A stretch of 64,000 nt of DNA from Brevibacterium sp. 239c (GTDB lineage: Bacteria; Actinomycetota; Actinomycetes; Actinomycetales; Brevibacteriaceae): contig NZ_FXZH01000002.1 in assembly GCF_900169365.1 (NCBI RefSeq), positions 124,001 through 188,000 of the forward strand. The letters are read 5' to 3'. Numbering within the stretch: position 1 is the first letter of the stretch; the number at the start of each line of letters is the position of its first letter. The translations under genes and the position numbers were made by a program. Below the pieces are notes generated by a model. The model had not been told where the DNA came from. It made no database searches and saw only the letters and a program-made list of their open reading frames with translations. This document shows positions 17,283 to 25,917 of this stretch, one piece after another.

Positions 17283-18596
17283 ATGAGCGAACCCATGAAT
17301 GAGGCGAGACGGATGCCCAGAATGCTCATCCTCGGCCTGTGTGCCGGACACTTCCTCGTTCTCCTCGATGTGACAGTGGTCAATGTTGCGCTGCCGCAGA
17401 TCAATGCTGACCTCCAGGCAGGTCAGACGGGGATGGCCGGGGTCGTCAATGCCTATACCTTCGTCCTGGCAGCGCTGCTGCTCGCGTTCGGCGCAATCGG
17501 GGACAGATGGGGCCACCGTCGTGTCGTGGTTCTCGGTTACCTCTGCTTCTTCCTCGGTTCGCTGGCCTGCTCGCTGTCGCCGACGATCGATCTGCTCGTC
17601 GCCTCGCGCGCCCTCCAGGGCGTGGGGGCTGCCGCAACGATGGCTGGGACCCTGGCGATGCTCTCCGAATCGGCCGCGGACGAGCGCGAGCGAAGCAAGC
17701 TCGTCGGACTCTGGGCGGCTCTGGGCGGGATCGCTCTGCCGATCGGGCCTCTGCTGGGAGGACTGCTCGTCGACGTCGGCAACTGGAGGGCGGTCTTCTG
17801 GCTGAATCTGCCGGTCATTCTGCTGGCGCTCATCCCGATCCTTGTGCAGTCCTCACCGTCGAGAACATCGGTCCCGTCGAGAAGACTCGGCCGAGGAGGC
17901 GGTGACCTGATCGAGGATGCCGGGCCGTCCGAGTCCTCGCACCCAATGCGAGCGAGGTTCGCCATCGCCTGCGTCATTGCGGGACTGCTGAACTTCTGTG
18001 TCCTCGGCTCACTGTTCCTCCTTACCCAGTACTTCCAGGACGAACGAGGGCTGTCTCCGTTCCAGGCAGGGCTGGCCACACTGCCTGCCCTGCTGCCGCT
18101 GCCGTTCTTCGGGGCGTTGTCAGGGGTGATCAGCAACCGGCTCGGCGTCTGGAAGACAAGCGCAGTGGGGCTCATCGTGGCTGGAGTGGGCCTGGGGCTC
18201 ATGGGGCTGACGATCTCGGGGGCACGTCTGTGGCTCCTGTCGTGCGCCCTCGTCGTGTGGGCGATCGGTGTCGGGATCCTGATGCCTGCGATCGTGGCGG
18301 CGGCCATGCATGCCCTGCCGCAGAGGCCAGGATTGGCCTCGGGTGCTGGAAGCACTGCGCGCAACGTTGGAGGAGCCCTGGGCGTGGCGGTCTTCGCCGC
18401 TCTGCACGAGGTGGAGACCGGTGTCCTGATGGCAGGGGCCGGCGTCGCCATGGTCGCCGCCGCATTCCTCTGCATGAAGGTGCAGCAGCGTGGGAGAGCT
18501 CAAGTCTCGAGCGCCAACCGCGCATCAGTCGGCCGTGAGGGAAGCGGTCACTCTGGGCCTCCGGGGCACGTCATCTCCGAGAATCGGCGGCATTGA
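17283..18596 (+). CDS. MFS transporter, DHA2 (EmrB/QacA-like)
   Basis: The protein has 437 residues. It is a multi-helix major facilitator with the DHA2 signs VLLDVTVVNVALPQI at the first helix, GDRWGHRRVVVLG between helices 2 and 3 and LVASRALQGVGAAATM. It is expected to export drugs or metabolites by proton antiport. ATG 17283 or 17295 could be the start; no clear ribosome site decides. Its 3' end overlaps the convergent winged-helix gene (18571) by 26 bases. Confidence 0.8.
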   Translation: MSEPMNEARRMPRMLILGLCAGHFLVLLDVTVVNVALPQINADLQAGQTGMAGVVNAYTFVLAALLLAFGAIGDRWGHRRVVVLGYLCFFLGSLACSLSPTIDLLVASRALQGVGAAATMAGTLAMLSESAADERERSKLVGLWAALGGIALPIGPLLGGLLVDVGNWRAVFWLNLPVILLALIPILVQSSPSRTSVPSRRLGRGGGDLIEDAGPSESSHPMRARFAIACVIAGLLNFCVLGSLFLLTQYFQDERGLSPFQAGLATLPALLPLPFFGALSGVISNRLGVWKTSAVGLIVAGVGLGLMGLTISGARLWLLSCALVVWAIGVGILMPAIVAAAMHALPQRPGLASGAGSTARNVGGALGVAVFAALHEVETGVLMAGAGVAMVAAAFLCMKVQQRGRAQVSSANRASVGREGSGHSGPPGHVISENRRH

Positions 18597-19023
18597 CACC
18601 GGAACCCGATGTCAGGGTCGAGATCACCTCTGCCGGACTGAGTGCGGTGTCAGTGAACCAGCGGCTTGCCGCGTTCTCGGCAATGCCCTCAGCCTGGTCG
18701 ATGAGTACTCGGCCGCTGTCGGTGAGGGTGAAGTCGCCGGACTCCGAACGTGAAAGCCAGCCGAGCTTGACCAGAGGAAGGCTGGAACGCACCGTAGACG
18801 ACCGGGTCTCGCCCATCGCCTCGGCGAGATTCTCCCGGGTCAGTCCCTGCGGGCGCGCGCCGATGATCCGCAGCCGGCGGAGATCGTCGAGTGACAGGCC
18901 CACGCGAGAGAGCGCAGTGCCGATCACAGTGTCCAGTGAACTCTTCGCCCCGGCTAGGAGCAGTGCAGCATCCAGGTTCGGTGCTGCATCCGCGGTCTCG
19001 AGCGTCGGATGCTCAGAATTCAT
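18571..19023 (-). CDS. Winged-helix DNA-binding protein (MarR-like)
   Basis: The protein has 150 residues. Its core, DLRRLRIIGARPQGLTRENLAEAMGETRSSTVRSSLPLVKLGWL followed by DFTLTDSGRVLIDQA, reads as helix-turn-helix plus wing, most like MarR-type regulators. ATG 19023 overlaps the stop of the DUF6204 gene (ATGA), which decides the start over an upstream in-frame codon at 19062. It is the third gene of a TetR - DUF6204 - winged-helix operon, so two regulators flank one protein of unknown function. Confidence 0.7.
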   Translation of the reverse strand: MNSEHPTLETADAAPNLDAALLLAGAKSSLDTVIGTALSRVGLSLDDLRRLRIIGARPQGLTRENLAEAMGETRSSTVRSSLPLVKLGWLSRSESGDFTLTDSGRVLIDQAEGIAENAASRWFTDTALSPAEVISTLTSGSGVNAADSRR

Positions 19024-19361
19024 CGGCGTGGCCCCGAGCGCACTTTGACATCCTCGACGCACACGGGGGAGACATCGACGGTCCTGCCGTCGAGACCCCG
19101 ATTCTTGAGGTCGGCTTCGGAGAGTTCCTGAGCTCGGATGCTCGCCGCCACATCGGCGTCATCGGGATTTGCTTCGTCGATGGAGAGCAGAAATCGGTGC
19201 TGATAGTTCACGAGTTCGGGTGTGTAGAGGAACGTCCCCTCCGGTGTGAAGCGCGCGGCGAACATATCGTGGTCCTCCTGTGCTTCTCGCAGGGACGTGC
19301 GCTGGGAGTCATCGAGGTCGATGAAGCGGCCTCGGACCGTGGTGCGGTAGGTGCGAATCAT
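19020..19361 (-). CDS. DUF6204 family protein
   Basis: The protein has 113 residues. RTYRTTVRGRFIDLDDSQRTSL, HDMFAARFTPEGTFLYTP and a late VEDVKVR match the small DUF6204 family of actinobacteria, which has no known function and is probably a cytosolic ferredoxin-like alpha/beta fold. Start and stop both overlap the neighbours by ATGA, so it is translated together with the TetR and winged-helix genes. Confidence 0.75.
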   Translation of the reverse strand: MIRTYRTTVRGRFIDLDDSQRTSLREAQEDHDMFAARFTPEGTFLYTPELVNYQHRFLLSIDEANPDDADVAASIRAQELSEADLKNRGLDGRTVDVSPVCVEDVKVRSGPRR

Positions 19362-20029
19362 AGATGTGTTCCTTCTGGAGCTGCGTTGGTGGTGCTGCGG
19401 GTGGCATGGTCGAAGAGCGACACGAACTCAGCTGTCATGGCTTCTGTGCGGGAGGCACCAACAGGTGCTCTGCTGCTGCTGCTCAGGCTCGCGGCCGCCG
19501 TGTCGAGGACCGAGCGGAGTGCCAGTGCCATCGTGAGCGGGTCGAACCTCCGCATCTCCCCCAGCCGCTGTCCGTCCTCGAACAGTGCGATCAGATCGCC
19601 GACGGAGTCCCTGGCGCGATCTTCGTAGGACTCGGTGCCGTTGCGGCTGAGGTAGCCGACGGCGGCGACGATGGCTGCGGCCGAGGCCGGCTTGGCACGG
19701 GAGTAGTCCATCGAGGTGGTGATGTAGTCTGCCAGCCGTGTTCTGCTTGAGGCGGCGCGGGAGAGAGCTTCAGCCAGCTGTGCGCCGAGGTCATTCGAGA
19801 CTGAGTGGACCACGGCGCGGGCAAGCTCGTCCTTGCCGGAGAAGTTCCCATGCACTGCACCCCTGCTGAACCCCGCGTGCTCGGCCACAGCATTGAGCGG
19901 GGAGCCTGACACCCCCTGAGCGGCGAAGAGTTCGATCGCCGCAGCGACGAGGTCTCGCCGAGTTCTCTCGCGACTCTCCTTGCGTGTGAGGCGAACCGGG
20001 CGGTGCTCGGAGTCGGTTGGTGATATCAT
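19358..20029 (-). CDS. TetR-family regulator
   Basis: The protein has about 223 residues with an N-terminal TetR DNA-binding domain: RTRRDLVAAAIELFAAQGVSGSPLNAVAEHAGFSRGAVHGNFSGKDELARAVV. The rest is a helical ligand domain. ATG 20029 has no visible ribosome site, so the mRNA may be leaderless or the start lies slightly elsewhere. It heads the DUF6204 operon. AT-rich GATAC repeats directly upstream are its likely operator. Confidence 0.85.
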   Translation of the reverse strand: MISPTDSEHRPVRLTRKESRERTRRDLVAAAIELFAAQGVSGSPLNAVAEHAGFSRGAVHGNFSGKDELARAVVHSVSNDLGAQLAEALSRAASSRTRLADYITTSMDYSRAKPASAAAIVAAVGYLSRNGTESYEDRARDSVGDLIALFEDGQRLGEMRRFDPLTMALALRSVLDTAAASLSSSSRAPVGASRTEAMTAEFVSLFDHATRSTTNAAPEGTHL

Positions 20030-20038
20030 AAATATAAG

Positions 20039-20073
20039 GATACATGAGGGTATCTGAATACTTAAATGTATCT
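20039..20073. promoter_or_regulatory. GATAC-type inverted repeats, TetR operator candidate
   Basis: GATAC (20039-20043) and GTATC (20050-20054) form an inverted repeat, and a further GTATCT follows at 20068-20073 behind GAATACTTAA. The stretch is much richer in A/T than its surroundings and sits 10-44 bases upstream of the TetR ATG. Confidence 0.5.
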
Positions 20074-20190
20074 TTAGGCGATGCCGACGGCTGCCGATCC
20101 GGGTTCGGCCGCACGCCTGTGTCAGGGGCACGGGCGGGTGGAGGCAGCGCGCGCAGGTCAGCTCTGGCGCGGTACAGTTTCAAACGCGGT

Positions 20191-21180
20191 TCAGCCCTGG
20201 AGCTCAGCTGCCTTCGCGGCGGCGCGCTCTTCGGCGGTGGGAATCTGGACGATGGGGCCGAGCACCACGGTGAAGAAGAAGATTCCGATGGCCAGTATGA
20301 CCGCGCAGACGATGAAGGCGGCGCTGAAGCCGCCGGTCGCCTGCACGACGAAACCGGTGACGATCGGTGCCGAAACGCCGATGAGGTTATTCACTGAGTT
20401 CATGATCGATCCGGTGGCCCCGACTCCGCCCTCGGGGGCGATGAGCGCGGGCAGTGAGTTCGTTACGCAGAAGGTGATCGTGATTCCGCTTGTTCCCAGA
20501 GTGATCCAGAACAGTGCCCACGCCGGATCGTGCGTGAATGCCGCACCCATGACCGTCATGGCGATGAGCATGCCCGAGATGATGAAGACCTTGCGAACCG
20601 CGGTGCCGGACTTGCCGATGCGCATGAGGTGGTCGAGCAGCCAGCCGGGGAAGATGAACTCCACGGCCACTGCGACGAGCCAGGGCAGTGCGGTGAAGAT
20701 GCCTGAAGACATGATGCTCATCCCCATCTCCGACTGCAGATATCCAGGCAGCCAGGTCAGCAGCATCCACTGCGTGTAACCGGCGCAGCCCAGGCCCAGT
20801 GACATCCCCCAGACCTTGCGTTGTTTGAGGATGTATCCCAGGTTCGCCAGGGGGTTGGGGCGAGGCGCGTCCTCGTCCTGTGCACCGCCCTCCCGGATGT
20901 AGTCGAGCTCGGTGTCCTTGAGTTTGCCGAGGCGGTTCATTGCACCGCCATTGCCACCAGGGGGAACCCGACGACATTGGACAGACGCTGCCCGGAGTCG
21001 AAGATGGCGGTCGCTGTCCCGCGCTCAGATCGCGGGAACCAATAGCCGGTGGCCTTCATTGCGCCCGGGAAGATCGGTGACTCGGCAGGCCCAGGATGAT
21101 GCGAGCGAGGATGAGCAGCCCGGTTCCGCTGATGATGGCAGTGAGAAAGCAGGAGAGGCTCCACGGTGAGTCCCTTCGTT
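20191..21180 (-). pseudogene. Decayed MFS transporter (ACS/glucarate-like)
   Basis: The C-terminal half (20191-20940) is an intact frame with six hydrophobic segments (LKQRKVWGMSLGLGCAGYTQW, then PAWALFWITLGTSGITI). Upstream pieces of the same family are scattered in other frames. AIISGTGLLILARIILGL is in one frame around 21080-21140, and SPIFPGAMKATGYWFPRSERGTA is in another and ends in a stop at 20937. So there is at least one frameshift, a missing N-terminus (helices 1-3) and a deletion of about helices 5-6. The ancestor resembled the D-galactonate/glucarate anion:cation symporter group of the major facilitators. The reading frame from 20940 might still be translated but would give half a transporter. 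Confidence 0.8.
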
Positions 21181-21673
21181 GGTGTCTCGCTCGTCAGTGA
21201 GCGTGTGGCGTAGTGGACTCCGCGGCGAACTCCCCAGAACTTCCACGCTATAGAAACATGATTTCGCTGGATCGAAGTCAATGTATAGCGGCGATTAGTC
21301 GAGTGTCGAAGCGAAGATCTACCCCGGGTGTCGTTTGGGGTGTTTTCCGGCGCGCATTAAGTCCTGTGATAAATCATCATCCCAGGTAATCGAGGCTCCT
21401 GGCTTGATTCGCCCCTCGGTATATTGGAATGACTCAAATGAACTCCATGGTCATTCTGTGCTCAGATCACCGTTAGCGAGAATCGAATCATTCCACAATA
21501 GGCAAACTGCGAAAATGCGACTCAGGAAACCGTATCGACTACCGGGCTGAGTGAGAGCAGAACTGCATCGAGTCGTGTGCGCTCCTATACTGAGAAGGCG
21601 AGTCCCGCAGGCGTAATGACTGCCCGTGGACGCGATGAACACTCGTCGATCCAGCGAATCCAGGAGGCTGCAC
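21181..21673. other. Gene-poor intergenic region with lower GC
   Basis: This stretch of about 490 bases lies between the pseudogene and the AMP-ligase gene. It is richer in A/T than its neighbours. Short open frames exist (for example 21335-21550), but none has a ribosome site or recognisable protein. It probably holds the promoter of the ligase operon and remains of the decayed transporter region. Confidence 0.5.
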
Positions 21674-23206
21674 TTGCCGATCACCGCGATGATCCTCAAC
21701 GTTGCGCAGTCCGATCCAGAGCAGCTCGCACTTGTCGGTGCCCGAGATCGCCTGACCTACAGCGGGCTCGTCGAGGACTCACGGTCCATGTTCGCCATCG
21801 TCGACGAACTGCATCGGACGCAGCCACTGCCTCCCACGCCTGCGCCGGAGACCGACAACATACCGATTACGGCGATCAGCACCACCTCGGCGTACGACAC
21901 CTCACGCATCATCGCCGGACTCGCCGGCTACCGTGCCGTGTCCGCGACGATCGACCCGCGGTGGCCGCTGAACCACCAGCTCGGCGTTATCCGAACCACC
22001 GGGATCGGCGTCGTGATCAGCGACTCGCCCGCCCTTGCCGAGGCGCTCGCCGCCTCCGGGTGGACAGGCACGGTCATCAGCCTCACCGACTTCCGGGCTC
22101 GTCAAGCAGCCGCTCTCCCCGCTCCCGCACCTGCCGTTCGGGACGGGAATGAGCCGTTCCTCATGCTCTTCTCCTCGGGTACGACGAGCAATCCGAAGGC
22201 CTTCATCAAAACCCGTCAGCAGTATCGGGAGAACGTGGCCGTCTCTTCGGCCCACCTGGGGCCCTTGCCCGGTGTCGCGACCTTGGCACCAGGGCCGGTG
22301 TCCTACAGCCTCACGCTCTACGCCGTCATCGAAAGTCTGGCGATTGGCGGCAGCGTGCATCTCGCCGACGAATTCGATCCGATTACGATGGGCAGCCGCA
22401 TTGCCGCGGAGGAGATCACCCGCGTCGTTGCGGTCCCCGCAGTGGTCCGTGCCCTCGCCGAGGCTGCCCGCCGTGACTCCGAGCGCTTCGCCTTTGTCGA
22501 CCTCGTCGTCACCGGGGGAGCCAATCTGCCCGCGAGCATCCGGGACCGCCTCGGCGAGATCCTCCCCGCAGCTCGCCTCATCAGCTACTACGGTGCTGCC
22601 GAGATCGGATTCATCGGTGACAGTCGAGACGGTGACGGCACCTGGATCCATGTCTATCCGAGCATCGGTGCCCAGATCCGTGACGACTCCGGTGCAGAGC
22701 TTCCCGAGGGCGAACTCGGCACTCTGTGGATTCGAGCCGCCGCCTGTTCCTATGGCTACGTCACTGGCACCACTGAGGCGGTGCTGCGCGGCGCGGACGG
22801 TTGGGCCACCGTCGATGACCAGGGGCGGGTCGTCAACGGCATGCTGCAGCTGGCCGGTCGGGCCGGGGACATCGCGATCACCGGAGGTCACAAGGTCTCA
22901 CTGCCGGAGGTCGAGCGCGCATTCGAAACGTACGACAACCTCGGCGAGGTCTGCGCTATCGCCCTCGACGACCCTGCGTTGGGCAGCATCATCGTACTCG
23001 TCATCGAAGCGAGCACAGACAACGCAGACAACGCAGACAACGCAGGCAAGGCTGCCCTGCTGAATCACGCACGCGCCCGCCTGGCACCGCAGTTCGTTCC
23101 GCGTCGCATCTATCGGCTCGATCGCCTACCCAGGACGGTCGGCGGGAAGGTTCGGCGGACCGAAACCGTTGACCTCATCATGGACGGACAAGGACAGAGA
23201 CTGTGA
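21674..23206 (+). CDS. AMP-forming acyl/aryl-CoA or amino acid ligase (ANL superfamily)
   Basis: The protein has about 510 residues. The P-loop-like motif FLMLFSSGTTSNPKAFIKT (about 160-180), the YYGAAEIG segment and the hinge/C-terminal lysine region RLPRTVGGKVRRTE mark an adenylate-forming enzyme that activates a carboxylate with ATP. The TTG start at 21674 follows AGGAGG by six bases and is preferred over in-frame GTG 21626 or ATG 21635. The last codons overlap the ketosynthase start (GTGA). An unusual repeat (DNADNADNA) lies near residue 450. The acid it activates is not readable; with the next two genes it may load a starter acid for a small pathway. Confidence 0.8.
   Translation: MPITAMILNVAQSDPEQLALVGARDRLTYSGLVEDSRSMFAIVDELHRTQPLPPTPAPETDNIPITAISTTSAYDTSRIIAGLAGYRAVSATIDPRWPLNHQLGVIRTTGIGVVISDSPALAEALAASGWTGTVISLTDFRARQAAALPAPAPAVRDGNEPFLMLFSSGTTSNPKAFIKTRQQYRENVAVSSAHLGPLPGVATLAPGPVSYSLTLYAVIESLAIGGSVHLADEFDPITMGSRIAAEEITRVVAVPAVVRALAEAARRDSERFAFVDLVVTGGANLPASIRDRLGEILPAARLISYYGAAEIGFIGDSRDGDGTWIHVYPSIGAQIRDDSGAELPEGELGTLWIRAAACSYGYVTGTTEAVLRGADGWATVDDQGRVVNGMLQLAGRAGDIAITGGHKVSLPEVERAFETYDNLGEVCAIALDDPALGSIIVLVIEASTDNADNADNAGKAALLNHARARLAPQFVPRRIYRLDRLPRTVGGKVRRTETVDLIMDGQGQRL
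23018..23044. repeat. Three exact 9-bp tandem repeats in the ligase gene
   Basis: GACAACGCA is repeated three times without change and encodes Asp-Asn-Ala each time, in the mobile C-terminal domain. Slippage here would change length in steps of three residues without a frameshift. Confidence 0.9.
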
Positions 23207-24528
23207 GAGAAGAACGCCGCGTCGTCATCACCGGGATGGGCGCGATCACGCCGAGCGGCAATGACGTCGACTCCCTCTGGGACTCGGTGGTCACCGGCCG
23301 CAGCGCGATCGGCGTGCTCGAGGGGGAGCAGTTCGCGGACCTGGCTGTTCGCATCGGAGGCCAGGTGAGAGATTTCGACGCCGAGGCAGTCCTGCCCCGA
23401 ACGCTTGCCCGACGTCTCAGCCCGGTCCAGCACTGGGCTGTCGCCGCGGCCGACCAGGCCCTGGCCCAGGCGGGGATCGCGAGCCCGACAGCTGGCGCGA
23501 AGACGGCTCAGAGGGAGACATCGCGTGGTGGAGACGCCGACGAACTCCCCTGGGTCCGATCCCGCGTCGCCGTCATCGCGGCCACCGGCTCCGGACCTGT
23601 CGATGCCATGCAGAACGCTACACGCTCGCTGCTCGACGGCGGCCCCCGCTCGGTTCCCCTGACACTGGCGATTCACGGCGCACCCGACTCGGCCGCGGCG
23701 CTGCTGAGCCAACGCTTCGACTTCCGCGGGCCGGGGCAGGGAGTCTCGGCCACCTGCGCCAGCGGAGCGATCGGCCTCGGCGAAGCACTGCGGCGCATCC
23801 GTCACGGATACGCCGACGCGGTGCTCGTCGTCGGGATGGAGGACTGCCTCAACGCGATCAACCTGGCCTCGAACGCGAACATGAGGGCCCTGGCCGCCGG
23901 CTTCGAAGACGACCCGAGTTCGGCCAGCAGGCCCTTCGACAGTGCGCGGACCGGGTTCGTCATGAGCCAAGGTGCCGGCGCGATCCTTCTCGAGTCCGAG
24001 ACCGGCGCCGCAGCCCGCGGGGCCACCGTGCTCGCCGAACTCGCAGGATTCGGTGCTGCCAGCGACGCCCACCACCCGACGAATCCGCACCCCGATGGTC
24101 GCGGTGCTGCCTCGGCGATGCGAGAAGCCCTGGCCGACGCGGACCTGAGGGCCGCCGATATCGATCACATCAACGCCCATGCCACCGGTACCCCCGCCGG
24201 CGATGCGGCCGAGCTCAAGGCCTTCGACGCGGCGCTTGGAAAGACCGCGCACTCGATTCCGATCAGCGCCACGAAGTCGTCCACGGGCCACCTCCTTGGT
24301 GCCTCCGGTGTCGTCGAAGCCATCATCGCCATTCGTGCGATGGCAGATCAGAGGCTTCCGCCGACACTCAATCTCAAGAACTGCGAATTCGACGGCTGGG
24401 ACATCGTCACTGATCAGGCCCGTGCAGTTGACCATTCTGAGAAGCCGATCGACACCGTCTTGTCGACGTCGTTCGGATTCGGCGGACACAACGGTGCAAT
24501 CATCCTGCGCCGAGTCCGCACCGACTGA
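23203..24528 (+). CDS. Beta-ketoacyl-ACP synthase (FabF/KAS II-like)
   Basis: The protein has 441 residues. It is a complete condensing enzyme with nucleophile C185 (SATCASG), H326 (NAHATGTPAGD), K358 (SATKSSTGH) and H363, the C-H-H set of decarboxylating ketosynthases. The glycine-rich FGFGGHN near the end is also present. It is a separate protein and not part of a large PKS. GTG 23203 overlaps the ligase stop. A ~25-residue insertion around residues 96-118 is unlike housekeeping FabF. Its place between an acyl ligase and an ACAD-like enzyme, without other fatty acid genes, argues for a specialised chain-extension role. Confidence 0.85.
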   Translation: MREERRVVITGMGAITPSGNDVDSLWDSVVTGRSAIGVLEGEQFADLAVRIGGQVRDFDAEAVLPRTLARRLSPVQHWAVAAADQALAQAGIASPTAGAKTAQRETSRGGDADELPWVRSRVAVIAATGSGPVDAMQNATRSLLDGGPRSVPLTLAIHGAPDSAAALLSQRFDFRGPGQGVSATCASGAIGLGEALRRIRHGYADAVLVVGMEDCLNAINLASNANMRALAAGFEDDPSSASRPFDSARTGFVMSQGAGAILLESETGAAARGATVLAELAGFGAASDAHHPTNPHPDGRGAASAMREALADADLRAADIDHINAHATGTPAGDAAELKAFDAALGKTAHSIPISATKSSTGHLLGASGVVEAIIAIRAMADQRLPPTLNLKNCEFDGWDIVTDQARAVDHSEKPIDTVLSTSFGFGGHNGAIILRRVRTD

Positions 24529-24540
24529 TTGCCCGCTGTG

Positions 24541-24604
24541 GTGAGCAACCGACCCAATGAGCAATCGACTCCATGAGCAACGGACCCCGTGAACAAGGAG
24601 ACAT
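24541..24604. repeat. Four imperfect 16-bp tandem repeats before the acyl-CoA dehydrogenase gene
   Basis: Units start at 24541, 24557, 24573 and 24589 and read (A/G)TGAGCAAcCGACCCc-like. Each begins with ATG or GTG; the last holds the working ribosome site AAGGAG. They fill the spacer between the ketosynthase and the ACAD gene and look like duplicated start-site DNA. Confidence 0.85.
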
Positions 24605-24605
24605 A

Positions 24606-25811
24606 ATGTCTGACCGTGAGACCCACCTCGGCGAACTTGCCGAAAAATACCTCCCCGACGAGGTGCTCGAGCGCTTCCGCGAACGCGCTGGCGTCTATGA
24701 CCGCGAGAATCGCTTCTTCGACGAGGACCTCGCCGAGCTGAAGTCGCTGGGCTACCTCACGCTGTTCGTTCCAGACGCCTACGGCGGTCCCGGACTGAGC
24801 CTGCACGAGGTCTCGCGCCTGCAGCAGCGATTGGCTGCAGCGGCCCCGGCCACGGCCTTGGCGATCAACATGCACCTCATGTGCACCGGTGTCGTCAAGG
24901 CCCTCAACGATCGCGGCGATGCCTCCCTGAACTGGGTGTTCGAGGAGGTGATGGCCGGAGAGATCTTCGCCTTCGGCATCTCCGAACCCTCCAACGACTG
25001 GGTGATGCAGGGGTCGAACACGGTGGCCCAGCCGACCTCCGACGGCGGCTACCTGCTCACCGGAGTGAAGATCTTCACCTCCTTGTCCCCGGTGTGGACC
25101 CGACTAATCGTCCACGGAGAGATCGTTGCCGATGAGGAGGGAATCGCAGGCCCCAATGCGGAGCAGCCGGCCGAAGGCCAGTTGGTCTATGGCTTCATCG
25201 AACGCGGCACCGAGGGCATCACGATCTCCGATCACTGGGACGTCATGGGGATGCGGGCCTCGCAGTCGCGGGCGACGATCCTCAAGGAGGTGTTCATGCG
25301 ACCCGAACGGGTCTCGCGCATCATCCCGGCCGGCAAACACCCCGACCCGCTGACCTTTGCCATCACCAGCAATTTCCAGCTGCTCATCGCCTCCGTCTAC
25401 GCCGGTGTCGCCGCCCGAGCGCTCGAACTCGGCGCGGCTGGTCTGAAGAAGCGCAAGTCTGCGAAGGCCGGAACCACCTTCGCCGAGGTGCCCGAGACTC
25501 GCGCTCGCCTCGCAGACGCGCACCTGGACTACCTCGCCGTGCCCGCCATGCTCGATGCCTACACCAGGGACTTCGACGCCCTCGTCGACCACGGGGCAGG
25601 CTGGCCATTGCGCCTGGTCGGAGCCCGGATCAAGGCTTCCGATGCGGCCCGGAACGCGGCCGAGACAGCACTCATGTGCAGCGGTGGCAGCGGCTTCGAC
25701 AACAGTCACGAACTCTCCCGCCTCTACCGGGATGCGACCGCCGGCCTGTTCCATCCGCCGAGCGCCGATGCCGCCCGCCCGATGTATGCGGCGGCACTGC
25801 TCGACGGCTGA
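24606..25811 (+). CDS. Acyl-CoA dehydrogenase-family flavoprotein
   Basis: The protein has 401 residues with the three-part ACAD layout: N-terminal helices (LKSLGYLTLFVPDAYGGPGLS), a beta domain (FAFGISEPSNDW, LTGVKIFTSL) and C-terminal helices (MCSGGSGFDNSHELSRLYRDA). At the C-terminal place where many ACADs carry YEG with the catalytic Glu, this protein reads FHPPSAD, so either another Glu serves or it is a DszC/hydroxylase-like relative. ATG 24606 lies five bases after AAGGAG. It is third in the ligase - ketosynthase - ACAD run and may oxidise or hydroxylate the product. Confidence 0.8.
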   Translation: MSDRETHLGELAEKYLPDEVLERFRERAGVYDRENRFFDEDLAELKSLGYLTLFVPDAYGGPGLSLHEVSRLQQRLAAAAPATALAINMHLMCTGVVKALNDRGDASLNWVFEEVMAGEIFAFGISEPSNDWVMQGSNTVAQPTSDGGYLLTGVKIFTSLSPVWTRLIVHGEIVADEEGIAGPNAEQPAEGQLVYGFIERGTEGITISDHWDVMGMRASQSRATILKEVFMRPERVSRIIPAGKHPDPLTFAITSNFQLLIASVYAGVAARALELGAAGLKKRKSAKAGTTFAEVPETRARLADAHLDYLAVPAMLDAYTRDFDALVDHGAGWPLRLVGARIKASDAARNAAETALMCSGGSGFDNSHELSRLYRDATAGLFHPPSADAARPMYAAALLDG

Positions 25812-25917
25812 GGAGAATTGTCTGCTGGTCTCAGCGGCGAAAGACGTCCGACCGTTGAAGGTTGTGACGTGGCACGATGGTGAGCAACTCACACCAGCTG
25901 CAGAGACGGAGCATCCC

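Noticed and set aside
21335..21550. 71-codon open frame in the gene-poor region
   Set aside because: No ribosome site, no recognised domain and codon use unlike neighbouring genes.
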